Shown: positions 1 through 7,749, counted from the stretch's first letter. The stretch is DNA of 64,000 bases from Rheinheimera sp. 4Y26 (GCF_025245835.1 NZ_JAOBWS010000011.1:1-64000); one strand, 5' to 3'. Notes: generated from the sequence alone by a model not told the origin. Program-made: numbers and translations.

Positions 1-70
1 CAGAAGTGAAACGCAGCTGCGACGATGGTAGTGTGGCAGATGCCATGCGAGAGTAGTACACCGCCAGGCT
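1..70 (+). rRNA. rrf: 5S ribosomal RNA, 3' part
   Basis: The first 70 bases match the 3' portion of gammaproteobacterial 5S rRNA: AGAAGTGAAACGC, GATGGTAGTGTGG and CCATGCGAGAGTAGTACA in the usual order, closing with CGCCAGGC. The 5' half lies before the window, so an rRNA operon on the plus strand ends here. A strong intrinsic terminator follows at once. The exact 3' end of the mature RNA cannot be fixed from sequence alone. Confidence 0.93.
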
Positions 71-82
71 CCCAATACAAAA

Positions 83-110
83 GAACCCCGCTCAGTGAGC
101 GGGGTTTTTT
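83..110 (+). terminator. rRNA operon intrinsic terminator T1
   Basis: The stem CCCCGCTC/GAGCGGGG with a three-base loop is followed by TTTTTT. It lies 12 bases after the 5S end and fits a Rho-independent terminator for the rRNA operon. Confidence 0.92.
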
Positions 111-142
111 GTATTCTGAATCCGGCGGTTTACTCCGCGCAG

Positions 143-236
143 AGTAGTACAGTGACGCTGGGGTTTCGAAACGCAAACAGTTTTGCGTTTCGCCAGCGGA
201 GCAATCCCGATCTCTGCGAGGGATATGAAGGCTCCC
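143..236 (+). repeat. Structured 5S-tail-like repeat, unit 1
   Basis: The unit begins with AGTAGTACAGTGA, like the 5S tail GAGTAGTACA, and ends with GGCTCCC, like the 5S 3' end. Between these sits a long hairpin: outer arm CGCTGG/CCAGCG, a five-base 5' bulge, an 11-bp inner arm and a four-base loop. A second hairpin follows with outer pairing GGAGC/GCTCC and inner ATCCC/GGGAT. Compared with units 2-4 the arms change on both sides so that pairing is kept. Confidence 0.8.
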
Positions 237-246
237 AATAAAGCCA

Positions 247-275
247 AAGGGCCCAGTCTAACGACTGGGCCTTTT
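247..275 (+). terminator. Intrinsic terminator T2
   Basis: The stem GGGCCCAGTC/GACTGGGCC with loop TAAC is followed by TTTT. It directly follows repeat unit 1 and recurs at 660-688. Confidence 0.85.
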
Positions 276-278
276 GCA

Positions 279-341
279 TTTTACGTCCTGTAAAATGTCC
301 TTCGGACCGGCTACGCCGTCCAAATCCGCTCCTGCGGATTT
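279..341 (+). repeat. Run of short inverted repeats, copy 1
   Basis: Several small hairpins lie back to back: TTTTAC/GTAAAA (279-295), a GGACCGGC/GCCGTCC-like pair around 304-320, and AAATCCGC/GCGGATTT (322-341). The run is repeated exactly at 692-754. No reading frame or T-run explains it. Confidence 0.7.
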
Positions 342-393
342 AGTGCTTTATGTGGCCTAGCGGTCTATTGCCCGAGCAGGGCATTCCCATGCG

Positions 394-486
394 AGTAGTA
401 CAGTGAAGCCGGGAATTAAGAACGCAACCAATGTTGCGTTCTGCCGGCTGAACGCCCTGAGCTCTGCGAAGGGCATCAAGGCTCCC
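394..486 (+). repeat. Structured 5S-tail-like repeat, unit 2
   Basis: Same plan as unit 1: AGTAGTACAGTGA, outer arm AGCCGG/CCGGCT, bulge, inner arm AAGAACGCAAC with its near-complement, then GCCCT/AGGGC and GGCTCCC. The sequence just before it (CCCATGCGAGTAGTACA) matches 5S rRNA, and 352-393 may be a badly decayed 5S 5' part. Confidence 0.75.
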
Positions 487-495
487 AATACAAAA

Positions 496-523
496 GAACC
501 CCGCTCAGTGAGCGGGGTTTTTT
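496..523 (+). terminator. Second copy of terminator T1
   Basis: Identical to the rRNA terminator at 83-110: an eight-pair GC-rich stem followed by TTTTTT. Confidence 0.85.
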
Positions 524-555
524 GTATTCTGAATCCGGCGGTTTACTCCGCGTAG

Positions 556-649
556 AGTAGTACAGTGACGTCGGGATTTAAGAACGCAACCAATGTTGCG
601 TTCTTCCGACGGAACAATCCCGAGCTCTGCGAGGGATATCAAGGCTCCC
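556..649 (+). repeat. Structured 5S-tail-like repeat, unit 3
   Basis: Counterpart of unit 1 in the second duplication copy. The outer arm is CGTCGG/CCGACG and the inner arm is AAGAACGCAAC/GTTGCGTTCTT with loop CAAT. The second hairpin uses ATCCC/GGGAT. Length is 94 bases, as in unit 1, although the arms differ in sequence. Confidence 0.78.
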
Positions 650-659
650 AATACAGCCA

Positions 660-688
660 AAGGGCCCAGTCTAACGACTGGGCCTTTT
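660..688 (+). terminator. Second copy of terminator T2
   Basis: Exact repeat of the stem-loop and T-run at 247-275. Confidence 0.82.
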
Positions 689-691
689 GCA

Positions 692-754
692 TTTTACGTC
701 CTGTAAAATGTCCTTCGGACCGGCTACGCCGTCCAAATCCGCTCCTGCGGATTT
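692..754 (+). repeat. Run of short inverted repeats, copy 2
   Basis: Exact repeat of 279-341. It is followed at about 766-805 by sequence faintly like a decayed 5S 5' part (CTGGCGG, ATTGGTC, CCCATGCGA), then by further hairpins such as AAAAACGT/AACGTTTTT near 807-830. Confidence 0.65.
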
Positions 755-882
755 AGTGCTTTATGGCATTCTGGCGGAATATTGGTCGAACTTGGCATAC
801 CCATGCGACAAAAACGTCTGGAACGTTTTTGGACCGCTTCAGCGGGCCGCGAAGCGGCGAACCCCATGGGCGGGGTGAGCAA

Positions 883-1110
883 AGTAGTACAGTGAAGACC
901 GAAATAGAGAACACCAACAGTTTGGTGTTGTCCGGTCTGAACGCCCTGAGCTCTGCGAAGGGGACGGGATTTAAGAGCGCAACCAATGTTGCGTTCTTCC
1001 GGCTGAACGCCCCGAGCTCTGCGAAGGGCATCAAGGCTCCCTGATACCGCCACCAGTTGACTGCCTTCCGGCTGAACGCCCCGGGCTTTGCGAATGCCAT
1101 CAAAGCTCCC
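883..1110 (+). repeat. Structured 5S-tail-like repeats, unit 4 and two partial units
   Basis: Unit 4 begins at 883 with AGTAGTACAGTGA and has outer arm AGACCG/CGGTCT and inner arm AGAACACCAA with a near-complement. It runs at about 962 into a partial unit (963-1041) that keeps the GCGCAACCAATGTTGCG arm and the GGCTCCC end. A remnant at 1067-1110 keeps only CGGCTGAACGCC and a degenerate tail. The array decays away from the rRNA operon. Confidence 0.7.
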
Positions 1111-1415
1111 AGTTTGGTAAATAGCCGACTTAAATCCCTTACCAGAGGCATAAAAGTCACGTTCAACAAACAAGGAAATCCAGACCAAAAAATTTTATTA
1201 ATGAATAAGATAGATAGGCTTAAGAGGTTATAAAAATCCAAACAGGAAAGATAATGTTTTTATGGGCAGAGCCCAAGAAGAGACGTTAGCACTTTTTTGT
1301 TAGAAAACAGGCGTTCAACTGAAAAGCGAATCGCAATTTGGCGCAAAAAATACCTAAAGCCGGGCACAGCTTTGGGGATGTTTTGCGTAAAACCAACAGA
1401 TGAATGACTGTCTTG
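1111..1415. other. Non-coding stretch with no recognised feature
   Basis: AT-rich sequence between the repeat array and the stop codon of the PstS-like gene. No tRNA, clear terminator or convincing gene was found. A 60-codon minus-strand frame (1286-1468) has no homology I recognise and overlaps the downstream gene. Confidence 0.5.
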
Positions 1416-1853
1416 TTAAGGCATTGCCTGCCATTTGCCATTATGCAAATAACCAATGACGCGCACATTAACCGGCTCAGTTGAAGCTGAAATATAACCG
1501 ATAGCAGATTTATTATTGCTGACGGTTTTTAGCATCTCCGCATCGTTTTGTACAAAATGTGGCCGTGCTGCTGCTCCGGTAAAAATCAGTCTTGACCAAT
1601 AAGATTGATATTGTGCAGCGCTCAGATTAAGCAGGCTCAGACAGAATTGCTGATGCTGCTCTGAATCTCTGGCACTATGAAAAATAACAGCGGCTGAGCC
1701 ATCTGCAAAGGTACTGGTTTTGTTCAGGTATAACTGAATAAGGCTATGTTGTTCGAGTTTGTTGGTATTATTCGGATGTGCTATCAGCATCAGTTCTGTT
1801 GCATAAACAGAGCAACTCAGCAGCAGGGCGATGAAGAGCATAAACAATCTCAT
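1416..1853 (-). CDS. Small periplasmic PstS-like substrate-binding protein
   Basis: A 145-residue protein with a signal peptide (about residues 1-18, ending VYA). The body resembles the short phosphate-binding (PstS-like) proteins that carry only part of the binding-protein fold: LNKTSTFADG, an SYWSRLIFTG segment and SNNKSAIGYIS, a typical PstS-family element. It probably stays in the periplasm and binds an anion, but no ABC permease or ATPase is nearby, so a sensing role is as likely as transport. It is the last gene of an apparent kinase-porin-binding protein operon, nine bases after the porin stop. The ligand is not shown by sequence. Confidence 0.72.
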   Translation of the reverse strand: MRLFMLFIALLLSCSVYATELMLIAHPNNTNKLEQHSLIQLYLNKTSTFADGSAAVIFHSARDSEQHQQFCLSLLNLSAAQYQSYWSRLIFTGAAARPHFVQNDAEMLKTVSNNKSAIGYISASTEPVNVRVIGYLHNGKWQAMP

Positions 1854-1862
1854 CTGTGCACC

Positions 1863-3032
1863 CTAAAACACAAAATCTAGGCCAAAGGAAAAACCACGGA
1901 ACTCATCCACCTTGGGTTGACGATCCCGCCCCTGCATATAGTCAATTTTAAAACTAACCCCTGGCTGCAAATCATAACGCAGCGTTAATACATCCATTGA
2001 AAAACGGTTGGGTGTGGCCAGGCGCTGATATACCTGAGTACCTATTTGCCTTAATGCCGGATGGCTGATATCACGTAAAAACCCTAAATCATTGATATCC
2101 TGCATACTCCATTCATGGTGGTAAGTGAGGATAAAAGGATCGAACCTTCGGGAAACCGCCAGATAATGCGCGGTATTACGCGGGTCTGCACTGTTCAGAA
2201 TACCGTAATTGGTTTTCTCACCTTCAATTTTCCAGTCGCCAAACTGTAAACGTCCGCCAAAATAATAGTATCTGGCGCGTTTTGACATGCTCAGGGTATC
2301 CAGTAACTGTTGTTTTTCTGCAGGGCTGGCGTTTACATTCGCCAACGCAGGTAACACCACAGGAAAAATAAGTTGCTCATCAATAGCCGTACCATCGCCG
2401 TCAGCCTGCATTGCCCCGCCAAACACAGTCCAGTAATCTCGGGATAACTCAAGATAACCGTTGATAATATTGTGCATTTTGATGGGCACCCCTTCTGGGC
2501 GCACACTTTTAAAGGTTTTTCCGCTGAAATCACCGGTGATAAGCCGGTATTTCACGGCAAAATCTTTGACCGTGGCTTTGTGTTCAAACGACAAACCTTC
2601 AATAGTCTCAAAATCAAAATTCCAGTAAACCGCTTTAGGTAACCGCGCATAGTCATGGGCATAACGGACATACTGAAAATCTGACTGGGCAAACAATGGA
2701 TTGGCAATACGACCAAAGTTGATTTGCATGTCTGGGTTTAATTGATAACTCAAAAACGCCAGACTCATTTTGGCACTGAAGTCGTCGCTGCCTTTTGCCA
2801 TCATTTGCAGGGTCACACGAAGCGAATCCTGTAAATCAGTAGTGGTTTGCAGTGCAAACAAGGTTTCGTCACGCCAGATCAGCCCGTCACTGGCATACAT
2901 ATCAACCAGTTTCGGATTCTCGCCCTTAGGGAGCATTTTGCCGGCCCGTACTGAGCCAAAACCATGAATATCGGTTTGCGCTGCAACACCACAGGCCAGG
3001 AATAACAAAACACTAGTCAAATTGCGCAGCAT
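1863..3032 (-). CDS. Outer-membrane porin-like beta-barrel protein
   Basis: Starting at the ATG at 3032 gives 389 residues with a clean signal peptide (MLRNLTSVLLFLACGVAA). An upstream ATG at 3077 would bury it behind 15 polar residues. The mature protein is rich in alternating, aromatic-bearing strands (for example INFGRIANPLF, YYYFGGRLQF) and ends in phenylalanine (DFVF), as outer-membrane barrels do. It has no recognisable plug domain, so it is a porin or channel rather than a TonB receptor. Its start overlaps the kinase gene by 20 bp, implying co-expression. The closest family is uncertain; substrate unknown. Confidence 0.7.
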   Translation of the reverse strand: MLRNLTSVLLFLACGVAAQTDIHGFGSVRAGKMLPKGENPKLVDMYASDGLIWRDETLFALQTTTDLQDSLRVTLQMMAKGSDDFSAKMSLAFLSYQLNPDMQINFGRIANPLFAQSDFQYVRYAHDYARLPKAVYWNFDFETIEGLSFEHKATVKDFAVKYRLITGDFSGKTFKSVRPEGVPIKMHNIINGYLELSRDYWTVFGGAMQADGDGTAIDEQLIFPVVLPALANVNASPAEKQQLLDTLSMSKRARYYYFGGRLQFGDWKIEGEKTNYGILNSADPRNTAHYLAVSRRFDPFILTYHHEWSMQDINDLGFLRDISHPALRQIGTQVYQRLATPNRFSMDVLTLRYDLQPGVSFKIDYMQGRDRQPKVDEFRGFSFGLDFVF

Positions 3033-4545
3033 GATAGGGGATCCTGATATCAAAAGTTGTTCCTTGTTGTTCAACACTGTGCACCTGAATATCGCCTTGC
3101 AGGTTAAATTTAACGATCCGGTACGCTATTGCCATGCCTAAGCCACTGCTGCCGACCCCAAGTTTGGTGGTATAAAAGGGGTCAAATACCCGTTTTTGCA
3201 GCTCAGGTGCTATACCTATGCCCTGATCACTACAGCTGAGGCAAACTTCATTTTGCCTCAGCGCAAGACGCAATAAACAGTTACCGCCCTGGCCTTTGGG
3301 AAAGGCGTGTTCCATGACGTTTGATAATAATGAACTAACCAGCTGAGCATAAAGCCCTGGCATACTTGAAATAATAATGTCTGGTTCCAGTTGTAGCTGA
3401 AGCTTGATCTGATGTTCGTTCAGCTGCTCCTGCATACTGGTTACAACATCCTGAATATAATTGGAAAGATTAAACCAACGTTGTGCTTCACCATGTTGTT
3501 CCTGTGACAACAGTTTAAAGTTATTGATAAGTTGTGAGGCCCGGCTGGTGTTGCTGATAATCAGATGTGTCGCTTCATTCAGTTTATCCAGCTGACTCAC
3601 CAGCTGAGGTTTGGTCAGGGTGCCGGCTTCGGTATCCTGAAGAAGTTGCTGAATCATGTCATTAATACAAGTAATGCTGGTAATCACTACACCAAGCGGT
3701 GTATTCACTTCATGGGCTACGCCGGCCACCAGTGAGCCCAAAGACGCCTGTTTTTCGGACTGTAATAATGCATCCTGGGTTTGCTTCAGATTGTTCAGCG
3801 CCTGTTCGGTGCGCTCCTTTTCCTGCTGTAAATCGGCCTTGGCTTCAGAAATGGTTTTGATATCGCCGGATAAACGTCCCGATAAACCCGAGATACTGAC
3901 AGCCACTTCTTCAAATTCATCTTCCAGGCCAAGCAGAGGATTTTGCACTATGCCATCTTTGCTGTTCACTGCTGCAGTTAAAGCAGCATTGAGTTTGCGA
4001 AGTGGTTGTAACACCAGTTTTGATAAAGCCAGTGATAAACCCGCGGCCAGGATCAGGATTAATAACACCATTTCACCGGTCTGGCGCAGCATGATCTGTT
4101 TCAATTCATCAGCAATGTAGTCCGTGCTGCTGTAAATTCTGATTTGGCCAACGCTGGTTTGTTGACCACCCAGAGTGAGCTCGATGGCTTTTTCTATCAC
4201 GGCATCGTCCTGGCTACTGCCGGATAAAGTCTGATTTGGCAGTTCAAGCCGGTTGTCTGCAGCATCGGTGATTTCAATTTTGCGGATGCCGGGATCTGTC
4301 AGGTGAGGGCCAAGTAATACTTCCAGTGAACCCGGATTAAAGTTCCAGACATCAATGGCAATACTTTGCGCCAGTGTTTTGATGGTCGCATCCAGTCTTG
4401 CTTTGTGTTGTTTATTCAGTTGCAGATTGCTTTGATATAAATGTGTGGCGGACAGTAGTAACTGGCAAAAAATCAGAATAGCCGCCATTACCACCATTAA
4501 CTTGCCGGTCAGCTTTAGTCTGATCGTGCGACCGCGGTTATCCAT
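3013..4545 (-). CDS. Membrane sensor histidine kinase
   Basis: A 510-residue kinase. One membrane helix at about 14-36 and another at 157-178 bracket a periplasmic sensor of some 120 residues. A HAMP-like linker and coiled coil (about 180-265) follow. The phosphorylated histidine is H278 in the motif VAHEVNTPLG. The ATPase domain shows the N box (LLSNVMEHAF), G1 (DQGIGI), F box (FDPFYTTK) and G2 (GSSGLGMA). It heads an operon with a porin and a PstS-like protein. No response regulator lies beside it, so its partner is encoded elsewhere. A role in sensing an anion or nutrient is inferred from the neighbours. Confidence 0.9.
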   Translation of the reverse strand: MDNRGRTIRLKLTGKLMVVMAAILIFCQLLLSATHLYQSNLQLNKQHKARLDATIKTLAQSIAIDVWNFNPGSLEVLLGPHLTDPGIRKIEITDAADNRLELPNQTLSGSSQDDAVIEKAIELTLGGQQTSVGQIRIYSSTDYIADELKQIMLRQTGEMVLLILILAAGLSLALSKLVLQPLRKLNAALTAAVNSKDGIVQNPLLGLEDEFEEVAVSISGLSGRLSGDIKTISEAKADLQQEKERTEQALNNLKQTQDALLQSEKQASLGSLVAGVAHEVNTPLGVVITSITCINDMIQQLLQDTEAGTLTKPQLVSQLDKLNEATHLIISNTSRASQLINNFKLLSQEQHGEAQRWFNLSNYIQDVVTSMQEQLNEHQIKLQLQLEPDIIISSMPGLYAQLVSSLLSNVMEHAFPKGQGGNCLLRLALRQNEVCLSCSDQGIGIAPELQKRVFDPFYTTKLGVGSSGLGMAIAYRIVKFNLQGDIQVHSVEQQGTTFDIRIPYHAAQFD

Positions 4546-4710
4546 ACGCTCTTGCTACCTTGTAAAAGTGCAACTGTGTCGCCGGGCGAGTTGCAAAAAC
4601 AACAGAATGTAACATGGTTCCCTAATGCAACTAATGCTAGCTGCAGATTATTAATTTACAAATTAAACAGTGAATTAGCTACATTAACTTTGCGATTTAT
4701 TCAATGATTG

Positions 4711-5322
4711 TCACACCCGGCCGCTGTCTGAACGACAAAATGTCAGGCTGCGGGTAAAGTCTGCAATTGCGCGCAAATGACCGTGCTGAGGTCTTAAGGT
4801 TGACCAGTACCGGCTGGCACCTTTGTGGCTACGGGGTTTCTGGTGTTTGGCAATAATGCCGTCTGTCGCCACCCATTTTGACATGATTTTGACACCGCAA
4901 CTGAGGTTTACGGCCGGATCATGTAGCTTGGATGCCTCTTTGATGGCACAACCATAACGTTCCTGATTTGCGCTTTCGATGGAAATTTGCAGCAAACCCC
5001 GCGATATCACAGCCTGGCCTTTAGCGTCCCGGAACTTCTCCCGGTAATACCGCTGTGGTTTAAAGTTGCTTTCAGGTTTTGCCATCGCCGACAGTAAACC
5101 AACCCAGAATTTACGGCGCTCAGTTTTGGCAAGGCGGGGATAAGCCGGGCAGAAATACTGCACATCCTGCGGCACCAGTTCAACCAGGACCGAATTTGCT
5201 ACTGCTGACTCGGCAGTTCTGGTCCAGCTGCCATCTTTATTAGTTGCAGACCATGCTGCATAGTCGATGCTGGCATGACAGTTTGCACCGAAAAACGCCA
5301 GCAGCAGCCAGAAAAATCTCAT
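4711..5322 (-). CDS. Lytic transglycosylase (SLT-type) domain protein
   Basis: A 203-residue protein with a signal peptide (MRFFWLLLAFFGANCHA). It carries the lysozyme-like transglycosylase pattern: the likely catalytic glutamate E84 in KPESNFKP, the SRGLLQIS motif, and a downstream NLSCGVKIM segment. It would cleave peptidoglycan glycan strands in the periplasm. Four cysteines in the mature part could form disulfides. The C-terminal tail after about 165 is basic and short of known domains. It lies just downstream of a second putative wall enzyme gene on the same strand (about 37 bp gap). Confidence 0.8.
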   Translation of the reverse strand: MRFFWLLLAFFGANCHASIDYAAWSATNKDGSWTRTAESAVANSVLVELVPQDVQYFCPAYPRLAKTERRKFWVGLLSAMAKPESNFKPQRYYREKFRDAKGQAVISRGLLQISIESANQERYGCAIKEASKLHDPAVNLSCGVKIMSKWVATDGIIAKHQKPRSHKGASRYWSTLRPQHGHLRAIADFTRSLTFCRSDSGRV

Positions 5323-5359
5323 GCTGAATTCAAATCCTGTTGTTGGTTTTATGGATGTT

Positions 5360-6460
5360 TTATTGTTTTTTCAGCAGTATCCAGACCTGGCTGTAATCGC
5401 CGCGGTGTTTATTATCCTGATGATAGTCTGCCCAGTTCCGGTAATAACCACTTAACCAATCCAGTTGAAACTGGTTGTTGGCAAAGGCACCGCCCGTGTC
5501 TGCCAGCACAGTCAAACGATAATGTACTGTGCCGCGCTCAGGGGTGGCTAGCAAGATTAGCTTACCCAGTCCCAGATTGACAATATCACCAGCCACAGTC
5601 ACCTTTGGCGCGATCGGAATTTTATAGTCGGCGTCTTTACCGTAGCCCAATACACTTTTTACTTCTTTAAAGTACCAATAACGCTGTTGCTGCTCCGGCG
5701 TTAATAACCTGTTGTAGGGAATACCGTTGCTGCGGTGCACATTAAAATAACGATAGCTGTTGTTAGCGGCGGGGAACACCGCAGTGCCCTGCAGTAATGC
5801 ACCTTCTAAATCCTCACGGCTTAGCCACATCAGAGCCGGTGCCTTCAACGGCTTTTGTTCCAGCGCTCCTTTGATGATGTCTTGCTTGCCAAGCTGAAAT
5901 CGGGTGATTTTGTTGCCGAGTTTGTCAGCATCTTCAAGGCTTAGTTTTGCTTCGTCATAGGGCAGACCATATAAGGCTTGTGGATGGCTGGGTGACTTCG
6001 CATTTTTGCCATCGGCGATGCGTACATAATATTTGGTCTGCAAAATTTGATCACCAGGTAGCTTTTGCAGCAGCGGCTTGTCTTTGGCAATTTTTGCGGC
6101 GGTTTCTTTGTCCGGATACCAGCGCACAAATTCAAATTTATTCTGAATAAAAACAGGATCGCTTAGCCTTGACGGCCGGCCGGCTGCCTGGTCTTCTTTA
6201 CTGACAGTACATAAATATGCCAGGGTGTCTTTGACCCGCTGCAGTTCGGTACTGATGCCAGCAAGTTTACCGCCGTGAATAGCGGAGGGATCGTAATTTT
6301 CGCCTTTATTCAGATATTTCAGGGTTTCGTCGGCGACAAAACATAAATCCTGACTGTGGTCAGGCCACACCCCTTTGTTTAAAACAGGTTGTTCAGGAAA
6401 AAATTTAGGGGAAGCAAGGGCAGCACCAGACAACAACAAGCTTAGCAACAACAAACGCAC
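5360..6460 (-). CDS. MltA/3D-domain periplasmic protein, probable transglycosylase-like
   Basis: A 366-residue exported protein (signal peptide MRLLLLSLLLSGAALA). The start is a GTG at 6460, chosen because GGGAG sits six bases upstream and the signal peptide begins at once. Near the C-terminus, LADTGGAFANNQFQLDWLSG matches the 3D (Asp-Asp-Asp) double-psi barrel motif of MltA-type lytic transglycosylases. The preceding region contains a MltA-like insert (SNGIPYNRLLTPEQQQ). It is likely to cut peptidoglycan. The overall fit to MltA is loose, so a related 3D-domain protein is possible. It is upstream of the SLT gene and probably co-transcribed. Confidence 0.65.
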   Translation of the reverse strand: MRLLLLSLLLSGAALASPKFFPEQPVLNKGVWPDHSQDLCFVADETLKYLNKGENYDPSAIHGGKLAGISTELQRVKDTLAYLCTVSKEDQAAGRPSRLSDPVFIQNKFEFVRWYPDKETAAKIAKDKPLLQKLPGDQILQTKYYVRIADGKNAKSPSHPQALYGLPYDEAKLSLEDADKLGNKITRFQLGKQDIIKGALEQKPLKAPALMWLSREDLEGALLQGTAVFPAANNSYRYFNVHRSNGIPYNRLLTPEQQQRYWYFKEVKSVLGYGKDADYKIPIAPKVTVAGDIVNLGLGKLILLATPERGTVHYRLTVLADTGGAFANNQFQLDWLSGYYRNWADYHQDNKHRGDYSQVWILLKKQ

Positions 6461-6648
6461 AGCAAACTCCCTAAGGACAATTTATCCGTCAGCCTATAGT
6501 GAGCGCAGTGGCGCTGCAACTCTTTCAGCGTTAGCACCGTGCTGATTGCTGTTTTGTGCAGCAGCAGGGGAAGCAACTGTGCTTATTACTTGCGACATAG
6601 CACCGAACTGGTTAAGTTAAATCAGGTTTTTACAGTCAGGCGCCTACA

Positions 6649-7611
6649 ATGCCCCATGATCATCACCACCATTATCACAGTAGTGAAAGCAACAATATCG
6701 CAACAGCCTTCTGGTTAAATTTCAGTTTTACACTGATAGAGTTTATTGGTGGGTTTTTGACCAATAGTGTGGCCATTATGGCTGATGCGATGCATGACTT
6801 AGGAGACTGCCTGGCCATTGGCTTCGCATGGGTCGCCAGCAGGGTGGCGAAAAGGGAAGCGAATCTAAGGTACAGCTACGGTTACCGGCGCTGGTCTTTG
6901 TTAAGTGCGTTGGTCAACAGTGTTATTCTGGTGCTAGGGTCATTGTGGATCTTATCCGAGGCAATTCCCAGGTTATGGCAACCAGAGCAACCCATGGCCG
7001 AGGGCATGATTGTGTTGGCTGTGCTCGGTGTGCTGGTCAATGGGGCTGCCGTTTATAAATTACGTTTTGGTAAAACCCAAAACGAGCAGGTGCTGAGCTG
7101 GCATTTGCTTGAAGATGTACTGGGCTGGGTTGCAGTGCTTGTTGGTAGTATTGTGTTGTATCTGACCAGTTGGGCCTGGATTGACCCTGTGCTCAGTATT
7201 GGTTTTACCTGTTTTATTTTGCTGAACGTCTGGCGTAATTTACGCAAAACCCTGCAATTGTTTTTGCAGGTGAGCCCAAACCCGGCGCTTGCTGGTGAAC
7301 TTGCAGAAAAACTCACAGCTTTGCCTTTTGTTGCTGATTGTCACCATTTACATCTGTGGTCGCTTGATGGCGAGCAGCATGTGCTGACTGTACATCTGGT
7401 CCTCAAAGCCCAGGCTGATGGTCGCGAGCTGCCTTATTACAAAACTGAAGTCCGGCAGTTGCTGTTGCCTTATCAGCTTGCGCATACCACTGTTGAATTT
7501 GAAACCGCCGATGAAGCTTGTCGTGACAATAAAAACGCCACAGCCTCTTTGCATGACCATGACCATGACCACGGGAATTGCTCACACGCCGGGCAGCAGC
7601 ATCGGCATTAA
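6649..7611 (+). CDS. Cation diffusion facilitator metal efflux protein
   Basis: A 320-residue inner-membrane antiporter that expels divalent metal, most likely zinc, from the cytoplasm. The metal site is visible as ADAMHDLGD in helix 2 (H49, D53) and HLLEDVLGW in helix 5 (H-x3-D). This HxxxD/HxxxD pairing is that of zinc-type members such as ZitB. Histidine-rich ends (HDHHHHYH at the N-terminus; HDHDHDHG near the C-terminus) could bind metal. The cytoplasmic domain (about 205-290) has the usual CHHLHLWSLDG segment. It stands alone, divergent from the wall-enzyme genes. Confidence 0.93.
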   Translation: MPHDHHHHYHSSESNNIATAFWLNFSFTLIEFIGGFLTNSVAIMADAMHDLGDCLAIGFAWVASRVAKREANLRYSYGYRRWSLLSALVNSVILVLGSLWILSEAIPRLWQPEQPMAEGMIVLAVLGVLVNGAAVYKLRFGKTQNEQVLSWHLLEDVLGWVAVLVGSIVLYLTSWAWIDPVLSIGFTCFILLNVWRNLRKTLQLFLQVSPNPALAGELAEKLTALPFVADCHHLHLWSLDGEQHVLTVHLVLKAQADGRELPYYKTEVRQLLLPYQLAHTTVEFETADEACRDNKNATASLHDHDHDHGNCSHAGQQHRH

Positions 7612-7680
7612 ATTTTGATGAAAGTTTGGGCCTTAAAGGTGTTTTTTGGTTGAATCAGGCAGATGTAGCAACTGTCAGGT

Positions 7681-7707
7681 AAAAAACCACCTCCAGAGGA
7701 GGTGGTT
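7681..7707 (-). terminator. Terminator after yfbR
   Basis: The stem AACCACCTCC/GGAGGTGGTT with loop AGA is followed on the minus strand by TTTTTT. It may also slow transcription from the plus-strand efflux gene, but there is no T-run on that strand. Confidence 0.8.
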
Positions 7708-7749
7708 GTAAATTGACAAAAACTCGGTTTCTGACACCACCGTTTGAAT

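Larger units (their letters stand above)
66..352 (+). repeat. Copy 1 of a 413-bp-period tandem duplication
   Basis: Positions 66-352 recur at 479-765, a constant offset of 413 bp. The first 92 bases (66-157 versus 479-570) differ at one position (140 versus 553). The last 110 bases (243-352 versus 656-765) are identical. The 85 bases between them are the same length but diverged inside a hairpin. The block carries two terminators and one structured repeat unit. Confidence 0.9.
479..765 (+). repeat. Copy 2 of the 413-bp-period tandem duplication
   Basis: Repeats 66-352 at an offset of 413 bp (see copy 1). After 765 the two copies diverge. Confidence 0.9.

Noticed and set aside
66-1110. Possible CRISPR array
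   Set aside because: Repeats are 93-94 bp or longer, spacers are not uniform, units decay in one direction and no cas genes are present.
724-1241. Two overlapping minus-strand reading frames of about 155-160 codons
   Set aside because: They run antisense through the 5S-tail repeats; their repeated peptides simply mirror the DNA repeats and no family is recognised.
1286-1468. 60-codon minus-strand frame
   Set aside because: No ribosome site, no homology recognised, and it overlaps the PstS-like gene.
3656-4120. 154-codon plus-strand frame inside the kinase gene
   Set aside because: Antisense shadow of a well-supported histidine kinase.
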